DNA from: Sphingobacterium hungaricum
Lineage (GTDB): Bacteria > Bacteroidota > Bacteroidia > Sphingobacteriales > Sphingobacteriaceae
Direction: 5' to 3'
DNA length: 64,000 bases
Assembly (NCBI RefSeq): GCF_015210005.1
Contig: NZ_MU158697.1
Span: 310,001-374,000, forward strand
The translations under genes and the position numbers were made by a program. This document shows, piece by piece, positions 62,000 to 64,000 of the stretch. The number at the start of each line of letters is the position of its first letter. Position 1 is the stretch's first letter. The notes under the pieces were generated by a model. The model had not been told where the DNA came from and ran no database searches. It saw nothing but the letters and a program-made list of their open reading frames with translations.

Positions 62000-63280
62000 A
62001 TGGATTCAAAACAAGCGTATTTAAAAGAAGGTCAATCGACGACCGGCCCAATGATTATTATAGGCTCCTTATTTTTTATCTTCGGATTTGTAACCTGGCT
62101 GAATTCCCTACTTATTCCATATTTAAGAATCGCATGTGATTTAACAGAATTTCAATCCTATTTAGTCACTTTCGCGTTTTACATTGCATATTTAGTTATG
62201 GCCCCAGTATCAACTTGGGTTCTGAATAAATATGGGTTTAAAAAGGGAATGGGGATCGCTCTGGGCATAATGGCATTTGGCGCTTTATTGTTTATTCCGG
62301 CAGCATATTCACGAACATATTTAATCTTTTTAATTGGATTGTTTACGATGGGCGGTGGATTGGCAATTCTCCAGACAGCCTCAAATCCTTACATTACAAT
62401 TCTTGGACCTGTAGAAACTGCTGCCAAAAGGATTAGTATTATGGGGATATGTAATAAATTGGCGGGCGGCCTAGCGCCAATTATTCTTGGGTTATTTTTA
62501 AATTTAGGAGAAGCAGATAAAATTTCTAAACAAGTAGAAACCTTATCTCCAGAGGAATATAGCAAAGCTCTAGATGGAATTGCGCTTCAAGTTGTTAATC
62601 CTTACATTGGAATTGTTATCGTTTTACTGATTTTAGCATTTTGGATTTCAAGGTCTAATCTTCCTGATGTCCAAGGAAATGAAGAAGAGACGGCAGACCA
62701 TCATAAAGTAAGCGAAAATAAAACAAGTATTTTCCAATTTCCTCATGTTGTATTGGGGTTTATTACCTTATTTCTTTATGTCGGCGTTGAGGTTTTAGCT
62801 GGGGATACCATCATCTCCTATGGAGTTTCACAAGGAATCGGATTGGAAACTGCTAAAAACTTTACCATGTTTACTATGTTGGCTATGGTTCTTGGGTACA
62901 TCATTGGTATCCTTACGATTCCAAGGTTTTTGAAGCAAGAAACCGCTTTGAAGGGTTGCGGTATTCTTGGAATAATTTTTACATTCGGAATTGTTTCAAC
63001 TTCTGGAATGATCTCACTCATATTCGTTGGTTTATTGGGTTTAGCAAATTCATTGATTTGGCCGGCCATTTGGCCATTAGCATTAAAAGGGGTCGGTAAA
63101 TTCACTAGCGCTGCATCTGGATTATTGGTTATGGGTATTGCGGGTGGAGCAGTTATCCCTTTGCTTTATGGTCAGCTTGCTGAACACGTTGGTTCACACA
63201 CGGCATACTGGATTGCTTTACCATGTTATTTATTCATTCTCTATTATGCCATTGCAGGACATAAAGTTGGAAAAGCTTAG
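62000..63280 (+). CDS. MFS sugar transporter (FucP/GluP family)
   Basis: 426-residue inner-membrane symporter with 12 predicted helices. SLFFIFGFVTWLNSLLIPYL at the start and GLAILQTASNPYITILGP are hallmarks of the FHS (fucose/galactose/glucose:proton) family. Members in Bacteroidota import glucose, galactose, fucose or N-acetylglucosamine; which one cannot be told here. It is monocistronic, with a strong terminator 20 bp after its stop. Confidence 0.92.
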   Translation: MDSKQAYLKEGQSTTGPMIIIGSLFFIFGFVTWLNSLLIPYLRIACDLTEFQSYLVTFAFYIAYLVMAPVSTWVLNKYGFKKGMGIALGIMAFGALLFIPAAYSRTYLIFLIGLFTMGGGLAILQTASNPYITILGPVETAAKRISIMGICNKLAGGLAPIILGLFLNLGEADKISKQVETLSPEEYSKALDGIALQVVNPYIGIVIVLLILAFWISRSNLPDVQGNEEETADHHKVSENKTSIFQFPHVVLGFITLFLYVGVEVLAGDTIISYGVSQGIGLETAKNFTMFTMLAMVLGYIIGILTIPRFLKQETALKGCGILGIIFTFGIVSTSGMISLIFVGLLGLANSLIWPAIWPLALKGVGKFTSAASGLLVMGIAGGAVIPLLYGQLAEHVGSHTAYWIALPCYLFILYYAIAGHKVGKA

Positions 63281-63298
63281 TAGTAGAATTACATATAT

Positions 63299-63336
63299 AC
63301 ACAAAAAAGAACTCCAATTGGAGTTCTTTTTTTGTG
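63299..63336 (+). terminator. Terminator after the MFS gene
   Basis: AAAAAAGAACTCCAA (63303-63317) and TTGGAGTTCTTTTTT (63318-63332) form a perfect hairpin followed by T-rich sequence. The symmetric flanks allow action in both directions. Confidence 0.85.
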
Positions 63337-63470
63337 TGAAATTTCTAGAGGATTTGAATTAAAATGTTCCCACATCTGAAATTCCATTGTATCTCTAGAA
63401 TGATTTATCTCGTTCATTGTATAATCATGAAATCTTTAGTAATTTCACATCGATAAAAAATCAATTGTAA

Positions 63471-64000
63471 ATGAAAACAACAGTATTAAGTCTATTCGCT
63501 GCAACAGCATTATTTTTTACTTGCCAGAATGCTATGGCACAGGTAAAATTACCTCCCGCGAGCAGTACACAAACTTTAAAACAAGGTTTAGGAATTAAAA
63601 ACATTGAACTGACCTATCAACGTCCAAATACCAATGGCCGTACGATTTTCGGTGACTTAGTACCATACGGAGAAGTATGGCGTACAGGAGCAAATAATAT
63701 TCCTTCGATTACATTTGAGGAACAGGTAAGCATTCAAGGAAATGTTGTTCCAGCAGGAACTTATGGAATTTTTACTATTCCAAACAAAGATGAATGGACC
63801 ATTATTCTTTCGACGAATGTGAAACAATGGGGAGCTTACGAATACAAAAAAGAAGAAGATTTCTTGCGCTTTAATGTAAAGGCTGAGACCTTAACAAATA
63901 AAGTAGAAACATTTACAATCAGCTTTGATGATGTAACGACAAAATCTACAAATGTTTCCTTGGCTTGGGATTTAGCAAAAGTCAAATTCACAATTGTGGC
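63471..64000 (+). CDS. DUF2911 family exported protein (truncated by window end)
   Basis: Starts at ATG 63471 with a signal peptide (LFAATALFFTCQNAMAQ) and stays open to the end of the window, so 176 residues are visible. YGEVWRTGANN, PAGTYGIFTIPN and WTIILSTNVKQWGAYEY are the characteristic phrases of the DUF2911 family of Bacteroidota, whose function is unknown. The C-terminus lies beyond the window. Confidence 0.9.
   Translation, partial: MKTTVLSLFAATALFFTCQNAMAQVKLPPASSTQTLKQGLGIKNIELTYQRPNTNGRTIFGDLVPYGEVWRTGANNIPSITFEEQVSIQGNVVPAGTYGIFTIPNKDEWTIILSTNVKQWGAYEYKKEEDFLRFNVKAETLTNKVETFTISFDDVTTKSTNVSLAWDLAKVKFTIV

Overview
The window looks like chromosomal DNA from a member of the Bacteroidota (Flavobacterium, Sphingobacterium or Chitinophaga type). 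The evidence is AT-rich DNA with weak Shine-Dalgarno signals, several matches to the Bacteroidota -33/-7 promoter consensus (TTTG, about 19-22 bases, TAnnTTTG), TonB receptors with an N-terminal carboxypeptidase-regulatory-like domain, a GH92 enzyme, and above all a flexirubin-type pigment cluster. I cannot assign a genus from the sequence alone.

Layout. 1-4.6 kb: two tandem TonB-dependent siderophore-type receptors; the first is cut by the window edge. 4.9-8.7 kb: a hypothetical protein, a GH92 glycosidase and an MtfA-type zinc peptidase. 8.8-9.4 kb: a HigBA toxin-antitoxin locus whose toxin frame is broken by a frameshift. 9.5-9.9 kb: three identical tRNA-Asp genes. 9.9-27.8 kb: mainly housekeeping genes (prfA, a guanidinium-type SMR exporter, a Crp-like regulator, lpxH-type hydrolase, prolyl oligopeptidase, aldo/keto reductase, thioredoxin-like protein, C1 peptidase, exonuclease III, cyclophilin, LMW phosphatase, HtrA protease, dapF, SNF2 helicase). 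27.8-56.2 kb: the pigment cluster. 56.2-56.9 kb: a 700-base gene-free stretch holding three and a bit tandem copies of a hairpin-rich repeat of about 150-165 bp. 56.9-64 kb: sugar isomerase-like protein, gltX, a histidine kinase/DinB/thioesterase operon, an MFS sugar transporter and a truncated DUF2911 protein.

The pigment cluster is one leftward run of genes from 54873 to 27821, mostly with gaps of 0-11 bp or overlaps, plus a divergent flavin-dependent halogenase-like gene. Its logic can be read from the genes. A tyrosine ammonia-lyase makes 4-coumarate and a PaaK-like ligase activates it. Two acyl carrier proteins, an active ketosynthase with a Cys-less chain-length-factor partner, further ketosynthases, a FabG reductase and three hotdog dehydratase-type proteins build an aryl polyene. 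DarA and DarB make the dialkylresorcinol. A BtrH-like protein, a thioesterase and acyltransferases are candidates for joining or releasing the two halves. An ABC-2 exporter, an MMPL transporter fused to an acyltransferase, and a LolA/LolB-like pair would move the product to the outer membrane. No phosphopantetheinyl transferase is visible in the window.

The most unusual observations are: a zeta-toxin-like gene plus a 58-residue ORF inserted between the ketosynthase and carrier-protein genes of this packed operon; the three-part MMPL/acyltransferase/degenerate-methyltransferase-like protein; the BtrH-like protein as a candidate ester-forming enzyme; the frameshifted higB; and the tandem palindromic repeats beside the cluster.
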